Source: Bacteroidales bacterium
Lineage (GTDB): Bacteria > Bacteroidota > Bacteroidia > Bacteroidales > P3
Assembly: GCA_021443125.1 (NCBI GenBank)
Contig: JABUUQ010000002.1
Span: 264,092-272,990, forward strand
DNA: 8,899 nt
Reading direction: 5' to 3'
Shown: positions 1-6,547 of the stretch, one piece after another
Layout: each line of letters starts with the position of its first letter
Numbering within the stretch: the stretch's first letter is position 1
Position numbers and translations under genes: made by a program
Notes under the pieces: model-generated
What the model saw: the letters and a program-made list of their open reading frames with translations, nothing else
Told to the model about the DNA's origin: nothing
Databases searched by the model: none

Positions 1-60
1 TCAGAAGTGTCAGCCCTAAATTTATGCAATCAAAAAAGTTTTACCGGACAGCAATAGAAT

Positions 61-107
61 AATTTATTGAAACGCCGTTTTAATTTTTTCTTCCTTGCTT
101 TTATTTT
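61..107. repeat. Dispersed intergenic repeat, copy A
   Basis: This segment aligns without gaps to 7802-7848, with 40 of 47 bases identical by hand count; the first 24 bases differ at only one position. It contains the 17-base near-palindrome TTGAAACGCCGTTTTAA at 68-84... read as arms TTGAAACG and CGTTTTAA around one central base (67-83). It lies just beyond the terminator that ends the rimO operon. Seen directly in the sequence; the function is unknown. Flanking bases 1-60 show no convincing gene. Confidence 0.6.
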
Positions 108-109
108 GA

Positions 110-141
110 CAAATAAAAAAGGAGGCTTTTCAACCTCCTTT
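110..141 (-). terminator. Intrinsic terminator of the rimO operon
   Basis: On the minus strand an 8-bp perfect stem (AAAGGAGG at 141-134 paired with CCTCCTTT at 125-118) encloses an 8-base loop and runs straight into a T-rich tail. It begins about 22 bases after the rimO stop codon. The plus-strand reading has only three T after the stem, so termination is expected mainly for minus-strand transcripts. Confidence 0.85.
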
Positions 142-163
142 CACAAAATCTGCAAATAGTAGT

Positions 164-1453
164 TTATGCTAATTCTCCGTATAAATCGAAATCCACAGCA
201 GAGTTTATTTTTATGTTGTAGAACTCCCCTATTCTAATTTTCTTGTTGTCTTTTATTGAAATAAGCACTTCGTTATCCACTTCGGGCGAATCGTACTGCG
301 TTCTGCCTACAAAGTATTCCCCTTCGGTTCTATCTATAAGCACTTCAAAGATTTTGCCAACCTTGTTTTGATTCAGTTGCAATGAAATCTCCTGCTGAAT
401 TGTCGCAAGTTCCTCCAAACGCCTTTGTTTTTCTTTCATAGGTACGGAATCTCTCATAGTGCCTGCCTTCGTGCCATCTTCTTTGGAATAGGTGAAAGCA
501 CCCATACGATCAAACCTTGTTTTGCTCACAAAACCTCGCAGTTCTTCGTATTCGCTTTTCTTTTCGGATGGATAACCCACAATAAGCGTTGTTCTGAAAG
601 CAATATCTGGCACTTTCTTCCTTATTCTGTCTATCAAAGTGCTTATCTCCTCGCCTGTAATATTGCGATTCATACTCTCGAGAATACGATTATTGAAGTG
701 TTGCAAAGGCATATCAAGATAGTGGCAAATCTTTTTCTCTTTGAGCATAAGGTCGAGAATTTCCTCTGGGAACTGGTTAGGGTAAGAATACTGTAATCTT
801 ATCCAATGCACGTCTGTTTTGCAAAGTTCTTGAAGAAGTGTATAGAGTTTTCGTTCTTTGTAGAGGTCCAAACCGTAATATGATGTATCCTGAGCAATGA
901 GTATTATTTCCTTTACACCTTGTTGTGCCAGTTGTCTTGCTTCCTCAACTATATCTTCTATAGGGCGTGAGATGTGTTCGCCTTTGATTAGAGGTATAGC
1001 ACAGAAAGAACAACGACGATTGCAACCTTCGGAAATTTTTATATAGGCATAGTGTTTTGGAGTGGCAAGCTGACGAGTGGAAACTTTGTTTGAGACAGAT
1101 TTTTTGAGAATATATTCCAAAATTTCCTTCTCTTGCATTATTCCAAAAATCTTGTCAATCTCTGGAATCTCCTTTTCGAGTTCCGATTTGTATCTCTGAG
1201 CCAAGCAACCAAAGACAATAATATGGAATTGCTTGCCTTCGTTTTTGCGAAAAGATACATAATTGAGTATGGTGTTGATAGACTCCTCTTTGGCCTTGTC
1301 TATAAATCCACAAGTGTTTATAAGTACAAAATCAAAGTCAGGATTTGTGGCATCAAACTCAACCACAAATCCTGCCTTGCTTAGTTCACCTGCAATACCT
1401 TCGCTGTCTACCGTATTTTTTGAACAGCCAAGGCTTATTAGATTAACTTTCAT
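164..1453 (-). CDS. rimO: Ribosomal protein S12 methylthiotransferase RimO
   Basis: Radical SAM enzyme of the methylthiotransferase family that adds a methylthio group to the conserved aspartate of ribosomal protein S12 (uS12) in the cytoplasm. The 429-residue protein has the usual length and order. The N-terminal UPF0004 domain carries three cluster cysteines (Cys10, Cys48, Cys83). The radical SAM core carries the CxxxCxxC motif at Cys144, Cys148 and Cys151, and a TRAM domain follows from about residue 361. The opening LGCSKNxVDSE and the short TRAM region favour RimO over the tRNA enzyme MiaB. It starts 5 bases after the stop of the upstream barrel gene, so co-transcription is very likely, and a strong terminator follows. 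No Shine-Dalgarno site is visible, as is usual in Bacteroidota. Family assignment is firm; the substrate is inferred from the family. Confidence 0.96.
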   Translation of the reverse strand: MKVNLISLGCSKNTVDSEGIAGELSKAGFVVEFDATNPDFDFVLINTCGFIDKAKEESINTILNYVSFRKNEGKQFHIIVFGCLAQRYKSELEKEIPEIDKIFGIMQEKEILEYILKKSVSNKVSTRQLATPKHYAYIKISEGCNRRCSFCAIPLIKGEHISRPIEDIVEEARQLAQQGVKEIILIAQDTSYYGLDLYKERKLYTLLQELCKTDVHWIRLQYSYPNQFPEEILDLMLKEKKICHYLDMPLQHFNNRILESMNRNITGEEISTLIDRIRKKVPDIAFRTTLIVGYPSEKKSEYEELRGFVSKTRFDRMGAFTYSKEDGTKAGTMRDSVPMKEKQRRLEELATIQQEISLQLNQNKVGKIFEVLIDRTEGEYFVGRTQYDSPEVDNEVLISIKDNKKIRIGEFYNIKINSAVDFDLYGELA

Positions 1454-1458
1454 TCTTT

Positions 1459-2142
1459 TTATAGTTTGATCTTAACGCCCAAAGATATGTTAAGACGAGA
1501 GATGTCTTCAGAATCTTGCAATTCAAACTCCATATCTGCAGAGTTTTTCACTTTGCTGATACTTCCTCCAAGATAAGAAACTTGTCCTATAATAGAAAAG
1601 TATTGATTTACAAGGTAATCGCATCCTGCTTCTATACCATAACCCAATGTTCCCATTTTATAAGTTGCGTTTGTTGCAGCTCTCATGGCGTTTCTGAAGT
1701 TAAGGTAACCTATTGTTGCTCTTCCGTAGATTGTCCACTTGTCTCCCAATAAGTTTGTTTGAGCAAGGAATGATGGACCTACATAGAAAATATATTTATC
1801 GTCGGAATTTGTGTTGCCAAGAGTGTCATTGCTTGGGTACCAAGAGTCAAAACTGTTGTACATAGAGAATACAGCACCACAAGCAAAGTTTTTATGAAAC
1901 TGATATTCGTAATCCAATTCTATATTGTAGCCATAATGCATGCGTCTTTGGTGATCTTCGTTTTTGTAGTTGATAAAGATGTTTGTATCTGCCATGTCGC
2001 TAAGCATATGTCCGTAACCGATAGACATTGTAAAGTGATGAGGATTTGTGTTTAGTGTGCAATTTTCTTTTTCTTGAGTGTTTTGAGCCCAAATGCTTAT
2101 TGTTGCAATGCAAAGTGCAACCAATGCAAAAACTTTTTTCAT
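1459..2142 (-). CDS. Small outer-membrane beta-barrel protein (uncharacterised)
   Basis: I do not recognise a named family. The 227-residue product starts with a clear signal peptide (MKK, a hydrophobic run, then SIWA before Gln20), so it should be exported. The rest alternates polar and hydrophobic residues in short aromatic-rich strands, many with Tyr or Phe next to Gly, and ends in the strand-like LNISLGVKIKL. This fits a small outer-membrane barrel of the OmpA or porin-like 'outer membrane beta-barrel' group. The frame is open up to 2250, but that longer start would run into ftsY and place 36 charged residues before the signal peptide, so the ATG at 2142 is chosen. It begins 13 bases after ftsY and ends 5 bases before rimO, an odd place for an envelope gene. 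It resembles the gene at 7106-7723 in size and layout. Confidence 0.85.
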   Translation of the reverse strand: MKKVFALVALCIATISIWAQNTQEKENCTLNTNPHHFTMSIGYGHMLSDMADTNIFINYKNEDHQRRMHYGYNIELDYEYQFHKNFACGAVFSMYNSFDSWYPSNDTLGNTNSDDKYIFYVGPSFLAQTNLLGDKWTIYGRATIGYLNFRNAMRAATNATYKMGTLGYGIEAGCDYLVNQYFSIIGQVSYLGGSISKVKNSADMEFELQDSEDISRLNISLGVKIKL

Positions 2143-2155
2143 TTTCTTAGTGTAT

Positions 2156-3130
2156 TTATTTGTTATTTTCTTCTTTGTGTTCGAATAATGTTTCAACAAA
2201 AGCTTCACGATTGAATATCTGCAAATCTTCTGCTTTTTCTCCAAGACCAATATATTTTACAGGTATCTTAAACATATCTGATATGCCAATAACCACTCCA
2301 CCTTTGGCTGTTCCATCGAGTTTTGTGAGAGCCAAAGCATTCACTTCGGTTGCTGCAGTAAATTGTTTGGCTTGTTCTATGGCATTTTGCCCTGTTGAAG
2401 CGTCTAGAACAAGCAATACTTCTTGAGGAGCCTCAGGCAAAAGTTTTTGCATAACCTTTCGAATTTTGCCAAGTTCGTTCATCAAACCTATTTTGTTATG
2501 CAAACGCCCTGCAGTGTCGATTATGACTACATCAGCATTCTTTGCTATGGCAGATTTCAAAGTATCGAAAGCCACAGAGGCAGGGTCTGAACCCATCTCC
2601 TGACAAACGATTTCTGTCTGCGTTCTTTCCGCCCATATTTTCAACTGGTCTATTGCTGCAGCCCTGAATGTATCCGCTGCACCAAGGACAACTTTTTTGC
2701 CAGCCTTTTTGAAATTATATGCAAGTTTGCCTATTGTTGTTGTTTTGCCAACACCATTCACTCCAACAACAAGAATAACATGAGGAATATCACCTTTTGG
2801 AAAATCAAAGCCGACAGATTCCGCACCATTCTCGTTTTCTTTAAGCAAAGAGGCAATTTCTTCTTTCAATAGTCGGTTCAATTCAGCTGTTCCCAAATAT
2901 TTGTCTTTGGAAACTCTTTCCTGAATCCTGTCTATTATCTTCAAAGTGGTATCTACACCAACATCCCCTTCAACAAGTATTTGTTCAAGATTGTCCAGCA
3001 CGTCATCATCAATTGTTGACTTGCCTGCAATGGCTCTTGTTAGTTTGCTAAAAACACTTTCTTTGGTCTTTTGCAAACCTTTGTCGAGTGTTTCCTTGTC
3101 TTGCTTTTTGAAAATTGAAAAGATACCCAT
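2156..3130 (-). CDS. ftsY: Signal recognition particle receptor FtsY
   Basis: GTPase that docks the SRP-ribosome complex at the inner membrane for co-translational insertion of membrane proteins. The 324 residues show an N domain (about 1-110) and the NG GTPase core. Its P-loop is GVNGVGKT at 123-130, followed by DTFRAAA at 153-159, DTAGR at 205-209 and TKLDGTAKGG at 269-278. The acidic A domain found in E. coli FtsY is missing. The protein begins with the short MGIFSIFKK segment that probably serves as the membrane-binding helix, as in other short FtsY proteins. It follows the bL38 gene after 105 bases that hold two hairpins, and lies upstream of the barrel gene and rimO. The neighbourhood rpmG-DUF4295-ftsY-rimO is typical of Bacteroidota. 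Confidence 0.97.
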   Translation of the reverse strand: MGIFSIFKKQDKETLDKGLQKTKESVFSKLTRAIAGKSTIDDDVLDNLEQILVEGDVGVDTTLKIIDRIQERVSKDKYLGTAELNRLLKEEIASLLKENENGAESVGFDFPKGDIPHVILVVGVNGVGKTTTIGKLAYNFKKAGKKVVLGAADTFRAAAIDQLKIWAERTQTEIVCQEMGSDPASVAFDTLKSAIAKNADVVIIDTAGRLHNKIGLMNELGKIRKVMQKLLPEAPQEVLLVLDASTGQNAIEQAKQFTAATEVNALALTKLDGTAKGGVVIGISDMFKIPVKYIGLGEKAEDLQIFNREAFVETLFEHKEENNK

Positions 3131-3164
3131 ACTTTTTTGCTTTTTATAATAAAAAAGGCAGCTA

Positions 3165-3187
3165 ATTCTCTCTATTAGAGAAAGAAT
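3165..3187. other. Hairpin in the ftsY leader
   Basis: A 9-bp stem interrupted by a 2-base bulge: ATTC pairs with GAAT, TCTCT pairs with AGAGA, with a 3-base loop. It sits about 35 bases before the ftsY start. No T-run follows immediately on the minus strand, so it is not a good terminator. It may be a leader structure; the role is unknown. Confidence 0.35.
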
Positions 3188-3208
3188 CCAACCACCAATT
3201 ATACTTTC

Positions 3209-3233
3209 AAAGAATTGTTATAAAACAATCTTT
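3209..3233. other. Hairpin directly after the bL38 gene
   Basis: AAAGAATTGTT and AACAATCTTT form a 10-bp stem with one bulged base around the loop ATAA. On the minus strand it begins 3 bases after the stop codon of the bL38 gene. It lacks a T-run on that strand, so it may protect the 3' end of the ribosomal-protein message or reduce read-through into ftsY rather than act as a full terminator. That role is inference. Confidence 0.4.
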
Positions 3234-3235
3234 AT

Positions 3236-3394
3236 TTAGTTCTTCTTTGCTATAGTTTCTTTAACTTTGTCTGCAGGAACTAATTCTTCAGTGAAAACAT
3301 AAGCACCAGTTTTCTTAGAACGAACTGTTCTAATAACTTTTGCATAACTTGCACCTTCAGAAGTTTTCAATGTTGCAACTACTTTCTTTGCCAT
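3236..3394 (-). CDS. DUF4295 family protein, Bacteroidota ribosomal protein bL38
   Basis: A 52-residue basic protein, MAKKVVATLKTSEG through to ETIAKKN, found by translating the minus strand by hand. Sequence, length and position match the DUF4295 family, which in Bacteroidota sits between rpmG and ftsY. From memory, this family corresponds to the extra large-subunit protein named bL38 in the Flavobacterium johnsoniae ribosome structure; I could not check that link here. It begins 16 bases after the rpmG stop. The gap holds a perfect AGGAGG eight bases before the ATG, the only strong Shine-Dalgarno site in the window. It begins MAKKV like bL33, but the rest differs, so it is not a duplicate. 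Confidence 0.9.
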   Translation of the reverse strand: MAKKVVATLKTSEGASYAKVIRTVRSKKTGAYVFTEELVPADKVKETIAKKN

Positions 3395-3402
3395 TTCTTA
3401 TT

Positions 3403-3408
3403 CCTCCT
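3403..3408 (-). promoter_or_regulatory. Strong Shine-Dalgarno site of the bL38 gene
   Basis: Reading the minus strand, AGGAGG is followed by an 8-base spacer and then the ATG at 3394. It fixes the start of the 52-residue protein. No comparable site precedes rpmG, ftsY, rimO, lpxC/fabZ, ogt or the small exported gene; lpxA and the 7106-7723 gene have at most a partial AGGA. Confidence 0.75.
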
Positions 3409-3410
3409 AT

Positions 3411-3599
3411 TTATTTGATTTCTTTGTGAACAGTTACTCTCTTAAGATATGGGTTGTATTTCTTAAGTTCCAATCTTTCTGGAGTGTTCTTTTTAGATTT
3501 TGTTGTAATGTATCTTGATATACCAGGAACACCTGATGCCTTCTGCTCTGTACATTCCAAAATAACCTGTACTCTTACGTCTTTAACTTTCTTTGCCAT
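3411..3599 (-). CDS. rpmG: 50S ribosomal protein bL33
   Basis: Small large-subunit protein located near the ribosomal E site. The 62-residue sequence has the family core: VQVILECTEQK, then RYITTKSKKNTPERLELKKYNP, then a basic end. It keeps only one of the four cysteines of zinc-binding bL33, so it belongs to the zinc-free (C-minus) type. It is somewhat longer than the roughly 50-55 residues of E. coli bL33, with extra residues at the VPGIS loop and the C-terminus, as is common in Bacteroidota. It is the first gene after the promoter at 3624-3654, with a predicted leader of about 20 bases lacking a Shine-Dalgarno site. rpmB (bL28), normally just upstream in this phylum, is not here. Confidence 0.96.
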   Translation of the reverse strand: MAKKVKDVRVQVILECTEQKASGVPGISRYITTKSKKNTPERLELKKYNPYLKRVTVHKEIK

Positions 3600-3623
3600 A
3601 GTTTATCTAAATTTTTGAGTTTG

Positions 3624-3654
3624 CAAAATTACACACTTTTTTTTAATCTGCAAT
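3624..3654 (-). promoter_or_regulatory. Bacteroides-type promoter of the rpmG-bL38-ftsY operon
   Basis: On the minus strand, ATTG at 3654-3651 is followed by a 19-base spacer and TAATTTTG at 3631-3624. This is a full match to the TAnnTTTG -7 element and a near match to the -33 TTTG. Transcription would start near 3620, about 20 bases before the rpmG ATG. The rest of the 3655-3778 gap holds AT-rich sequence and repeat copy B. Confidence 0.7.
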
Positions 3655-3746
3655 AAAAATTTTCGTTTTTTTTAGAATGAATATTGTTTTATAGTCAAAA
3701 CACCAAATTAAAACTTGCTTTCAGCAAATTATTCCTTACTTCTAAA

Positions 3747-3769
3747 AAATTATTCCTTTGTTTTATTTT
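3747..3769. repeat. Dispersed intergenic repeat, copy B (partial)
   Basis: These 23 bases are identical to 7826-7848 in repeat copy C. A shorter piece (AAATTATTCCTT) recurs just upstream at 3726-3737. The palindromic half present in copies A and C is missing here. The copy lies between the stop of the small exported gene and the rpmG promoter. Low complexity weakens the case, but the exact match is long. Confidence 0.45.
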
Positions 3770-3778
3770 GCCCTTGCT

Positions 3779-4228
3779 TTATTCCTTTTTTGCCTTTGCA
3801 ACACTTTCCTCAACATGTTTTATGCAAGAATTCTCATCGCTTAGGTTGCCGATATAGAAAGCAACTTTGTTGGGTTCTTTGGTATAATCTCTAATGAAAC
3901 CATAGTAGGTTGTATCGCCAGGTTCAAAAGAATGTGAGATGTCGCCTTTGAAACCATCCCTGCAATCCACTGCCATAGAAAGAAAATAAATATCGCCGTC
4001 CTTGCCTCTTATAACATCGAAATTTGTAAAGCGTATAGAGGTGTATTTAAGGATATCTTTTCTGATTTTTAGGAGTTCTTCATCTGTTGTTTTTGCACAG
4101 ATTCCAACAACAGCATAATCTTTGCTGAACATATAAGGATAGCATATTCCAGAACTTTCTGTCGAACTTTGGGCTTTAAGGCCTAAACAAGCGATAATGC
4201 CAACGAATAATAAAAATAGTTTCTTCAT
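3779..4228 (-). CDS. Small exported protein of unknown function, four cysteines
   Basis: I do not recognise this 149-residue protein. It starts with a signal peptide (MKK, hydrophobic residues 4-17, likely cut in LKA before Gln20). The mature part is a compact alternating sequence with four cysteines (29, 44, 89, 135) that could form two disulfides in the periplasm, followed by a lysine-rich tail. IIAC at residues 11-14 resembles a lipobox, so a lipoprotein is possible, but the hydrophobic residues after Cys14 and the KA-Q site favour ordinary cleavage. Promoter and start are clear: TATTTTTG lies 20 bases before the ATG. It stands alone, divergent from lpxC/fabZ and separated by 179 bases from rpmG. 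That it is a real gene is fairly sure; its function is unknown. Confidence 0.78.
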   Translation of the reverse strand: MKKLFLLFVGIIACLGLKAQSSTESSGICYPYMFSKDYAVVGICAKTTDEELLKIRKDILKYTSIRFTNFDVIRGKDGDIYFLSMAVDCRDGFKGDISHSFEPGDTTYYGFIRDYTKEPNKVAFYIGNLSDENSCIKHVEESVAKAKKE

Positions 4229-4247
4229 TGTTTTATGTATTAGGTTG

Positions 4248-4281
4248 CAAAAATAGTGATTTATTTCGACTTAGGGACAAT
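4248..4281 (-). promoter_or_regulatory. Promoter of the small exported gene
   Basis: TATTTTTG on the minus strand (4255-4248) matches the TAnnTTTG -7 element. The -33 region is weak: the only TTG near the right distance is at 4280-4278, a spacer of 22. The predicted leader is about 16 bases long. It is divergent from the lpxC/fabZ promoter. Confidence 0.55.
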
Positions 4282-4306
4282 AAACGTGCCACTTTTTTTC
4301 TTTTTT

Positions 4307-4338
4307 CTTGTCGTTGTAGAAAAAATGTAGTACTTTTG
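4307..4338 (+). promoter_or_regulatory. Promoter of lpxC/fabZ
   Basis: CTTG (4307-4310), a 20-base spacer and TACTTTTG (4331-4338) fit the Bacteroides -33/-7 pattern. The -7 element ends only 9 bases before the lpxC ATG at 4348, so transcription should start about 3 to 7 bases before the start codon. Confidence 0.68.
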
Positions 4339-4347
4339 CAATTTATT

Positions 4348-5733
4348 ATGACAAAGCAGAAGACTATTATAAAAGAGGTAAGTATTGAAGGTGTGGGCTT
4401 GCATAGTGGCAAAAAGTCTCGCGTTACTCTTAGGCCGGCAGAGGCAAACAAGGGTATATTTTTCAAACGCATAGACTTGGCAGAGCAAACCATAATACCT
4501 GCAGATGCTTCCCTCGTTGGAGATACTGCAAGGGGCACTTCTTTGGAAAAGGACGGTGCAAAAATTTCCACTATCGAGCATCTTATGGCAAGTTTGCGTG
4601 CAAATGAGATAGATAATGTGGAGATAGATGTTGATTGTGAGGAAGTTCCTATTCTTGATGGCAGTGCAAAGTATTGGGTTGAACTAATAAAAAATGCAGG
4701 CATTGAAGAGCAGACAGAGGACAAGAAATTCTTTGAAATTAAAGAGCCTATACATTTTTTGAGTGAAGACGGCAATACAGAATACTGGGCTTTGCCTTCT
4801 GATGATTTCTCTGTAAGTTGCACAATCGACTTTTCTTCTAAACTTATAGGCACACAACTGGCAGAATGCAAGTCTTTAGCATCTTATAATGAAGAAATTG
4901 CACCATGTCGCACCTTTGTATTTTTGTCAGAGATAATGATGCTTGCACAACTCAACCTTATAAAAGGTGGAGATTTAGACAATGCAATAATTTTCGTTGA
5001 CAAAATTCTAAATGATGAAGAAAAAGAAAAAATAGCTAAGTTTTTCAACAAAGATATCAACGATATAAAGGTTGAACAAGGCGTTTTGAATAATATAGAA
5101 CTTAGGTTTTATAACGAACCTGCAAGACATAAACTATTGGATTTTATAGGTGATTTGTCTTTGGCGGGAACAAACATCAAAGGACACTTTATTATCAAGC
5201 GTCCTGGACATACAACTAACACATTATTTGCAAAAAAAATTCAAAAAATTATGGAAGAAAATAACAATATACCAGTTTATGATCCAAACAAAGAGCCTGT
5301 ATTTGATATAATGGGAATCAGAAAAAGGCTTCCTCATCGTTTTCCTATGCTTTTAATTGATAAAATCATAGAAGTGGGAAAAGATTATGTGGTTGGTTTG
5401 AAAAACGTAACAGGTAATGAGGATTTCTTCAACGGACACTTTCCTGAAGAACCTGTAATGCCAGGTGTGCTTATTGTTGAGGCTCTTGGACAAACAGGAG
5501 GTATGCTTGTATTGAAAGATGTGCCTGAAGGCGAAAAATACAACACTTATTTTATGAAATTTGAGGATGTAAAATTCCGTAATAAAGTTGTTCCAGGAGA
5601 CACTTTGATACTAAAACTTGTTCAACTTGGACCTATTCGCAGAGGTATTGTTACAATGAAAGGTACAGCCTATGTGGGCAATAGAGTTTGCGTTGAAGCA
5701 ACTTTGATGGCAATGGTTACAAAAGCAGAATAA
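4348..5733 (+). CDS. lpxC/fabZ: Bifunctional UDP-3-O-acyl-GlcNAc deacetylase / 3-hydroxyacyl-ACP dehydratase
   Basis: Fusion of two enzymes. LpxC is the zinc-dependent deacetylase that makes the committed step of lipid A synthesis; FabZ is the dehydratase of fatty acid elongation. In the 461 residues, LpxC covers about 1-300, with catalytic Glu77, zinc ligands His78, His261 and Asp265, and the GHTTN motif with His288. FabZ covers about 315-461, with the LPHRFPMLLID motif (His330) and FNGHFPEEPVMPGV...E (Glu378). All key residues are present, so both halves should be active. The fusion is characteristic of Bacteroidota. The frame is open back to 4228, but the ATG at 4348 is chosen because MTKQKTIIKE aligns with the start of E. 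coli LpxC and the promoter lies just before it. lpxA follows after 21 bases. Confidence 0.97.
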   Translation: MTKQKTIIKEVSIEGVGLHSGKKSRVTLRPAEANKGIFFKRIDLAEQTIIPADASLVGDTARGTSLEKDGAKISTIEHLMASLRANEIDNVEIDVDCEEVPILDGSAKYWVELIKNAGIEEQTEDKKFFEIKEPIHFLSEDGNTEYWALPSDDFSVSCTIDFSSKLIGTQLAECKSLASYNEEIAPCRTFVFLSEIMMLAQLNLIKGGDLDNAIIFVDKILNDEEKEKIAKFFNKDINDIKVEQGVLNNIELRFYNEPARHKLLDFIGDLSLAGTNIKGHFIIKRPGHTTNTLFAKKIQKIMEENNNIPVYDPNKEPVFDIMGIRKRLPHRFPMLLIDKIIEVGKDYVVGLKNVTGNEDFFNGHFPEEPVMPGVLIVEALGQTGGMLVLKDVPEGEKYNTYFMKFEDVKFRNKVVPGDTLILKLVQLGPIRRGIVTMKGTAYVGNRVCVEATLMAMVTKAE

Positions 5734-5754
5734 CACTTAGGAATCAAATATAGC

Positions 5755-6525
5755 ATGAACGAACTTTATTATTTGCATCCCGACGCAAAGCTCGGCAGCA
5801 ATGTTAAGATAGAACCCTTTGCTGTTATTCACGAAGATGTAATTATAGGCGACAATTGTACGATTGGCTCTGGTGCAGTCTTGTTTCCAGGAGCGAGAAT
5901 CGGCGATAACTGCAAAATATTTCCAGGTGCAAGCATAGCAGCCATTCCACAAGATTTGAAATTCGAAGGAGAATACACCACGGTTGAGATAGGCAACAAC
6001 AATGTCATTCGTGAGTATGCCACAATCAACAGAGGAACGGCAGCAAGTGGCAAAACAGTTATTGGCGACAACAATTTGATAATGGCTTACTCTCATGTAG
6101 CTCACGATTGCGTTATAGGCAACAATTGTGTCCTTGCAAACAATACAACTTTGGCGGGACACATAGAAATTGGCGACTTTGTAATCACAGGAGGTATGAG
6201 TGCAATACATCAATTTGTGCATATAGGTCAGCATGCCATACTTGCAGGAGGCACCCTTCTCGATAAGGATGTTCCACCTTATGTAAAAGTTGGCAAAATG
6301 CCTGCCTCTTATTGTGGAATCAACTCTGTAGGGCTTCATCGCAGGGGTTTCTCTCAAGAAGACATAAATGAAATTCAAGATATCTATCGTACAATTTTCC
6401 AAAAAGGCTTGTTGTATTCTGTAGCATTGGAAGAGGTCAAAGCACGCAAGCAGAATATCTATACAAACATCATTGCCACTTTTATGGAAAGAGCAGACAG
6501 AGGCTTGATAAAAGGATATCACTGA
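5755..6525 (+). CDS. lpxA: UDP-N-acetylglucosamine O-acyltransferase LpxA
   Basis: Cytoplasmic trimeric acyltransferase that moves a 3-hydroxyacyl chain from ACP to the 3-OH of UDP-GlcNAc, the first step of lipid A synthesis. The 256-residue protein has the left-handed beta-helix hexapeptide repeats through about residue 180, then the helical C-terminal domain with the LHRRGFS motif. Catalytic His117 in SHVAHDC and the conserved His114, His136 and His152 are present, matching E. coli His125, His122, His144 and His160. The acyl-length ruler segment reads AGGTLLDKDVPPY, one residue shorter than in E. coli and, from memory, like Bacteroides LpxA, so acyl length may differ from C14. It is 21 bases behind lpxC/fabZ with no promoter between, so it is co-transcribed. 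lpxD and miaA, common neighbours in Bacteroides, are not adjacent. Confidence 0.97.
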   Translation: MNELYYLHPDAKLGSNVKIEPFAVIHEDVIIGDNCTIGSGAVLFPGARIGDNCKIFPGASIAAIPQDLKFEGEYTTVEIGNNNVIREYATINRGTAASGKTVIGDNNLIMAYSHVAHDCVIGNNCVLANNTTLAGHIEIGDFVITGGMSAIHQFVHIGQHAILAGGTLLDKDVPPYVKVGKMPASYCGINSVGLHRRGFSQEDINEIQDIYRTIFQKGLLYSVALEEVKARKQNIYTNIIATFMERADRGLIKGYH

Positions 6526-6547
6526 TAAAAACAATAACACAATACAC

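Noticed and set aside
1..57. Short open plus-strand frame at the left edge, ending SFTGQQ and a stop at 55-57
   Set aside because: Could be the 3' end of a gene outside the window, but another frame is also open and 18 residues are too few to identify.
425..796. 123-codon open frame on the plus strand
   Set aside because: Lies wholly antisense to rimO, whose motifs are intact; no domain, promoter or signal visible.
2143..2250. Upstream start for the barrel gene (M at 2250)
   Set aside because: Would overlap the end of ftsY and put 36 charged residues before a normal signal peptide.
3791..4228. Lipoprotein call for the small exported protein
   Set aside because: IIAC fits a lipobox loosely, but hydrophobic residues follow the cysteine and a standard KA-Q cleavage site comes later.
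4228..4347. Upstream start for lpxC/fabZ at 4228
   Set aside because: The 40 extra residues have no match in LpxC and would be translated from upstream of the predicted transcription start.
4233..4871. 212- and 106-codon minus-strand frames over the start of lpxC
   Set aside because: Antisense to a gene with all catalytic residues; they also cross the divergent promoter region.
5740..5754. AGGA before lpxA as a Shine-Dalgarno site
   Set aside because: Only four bases and about 12 bases from the ATG, too far for a good site.
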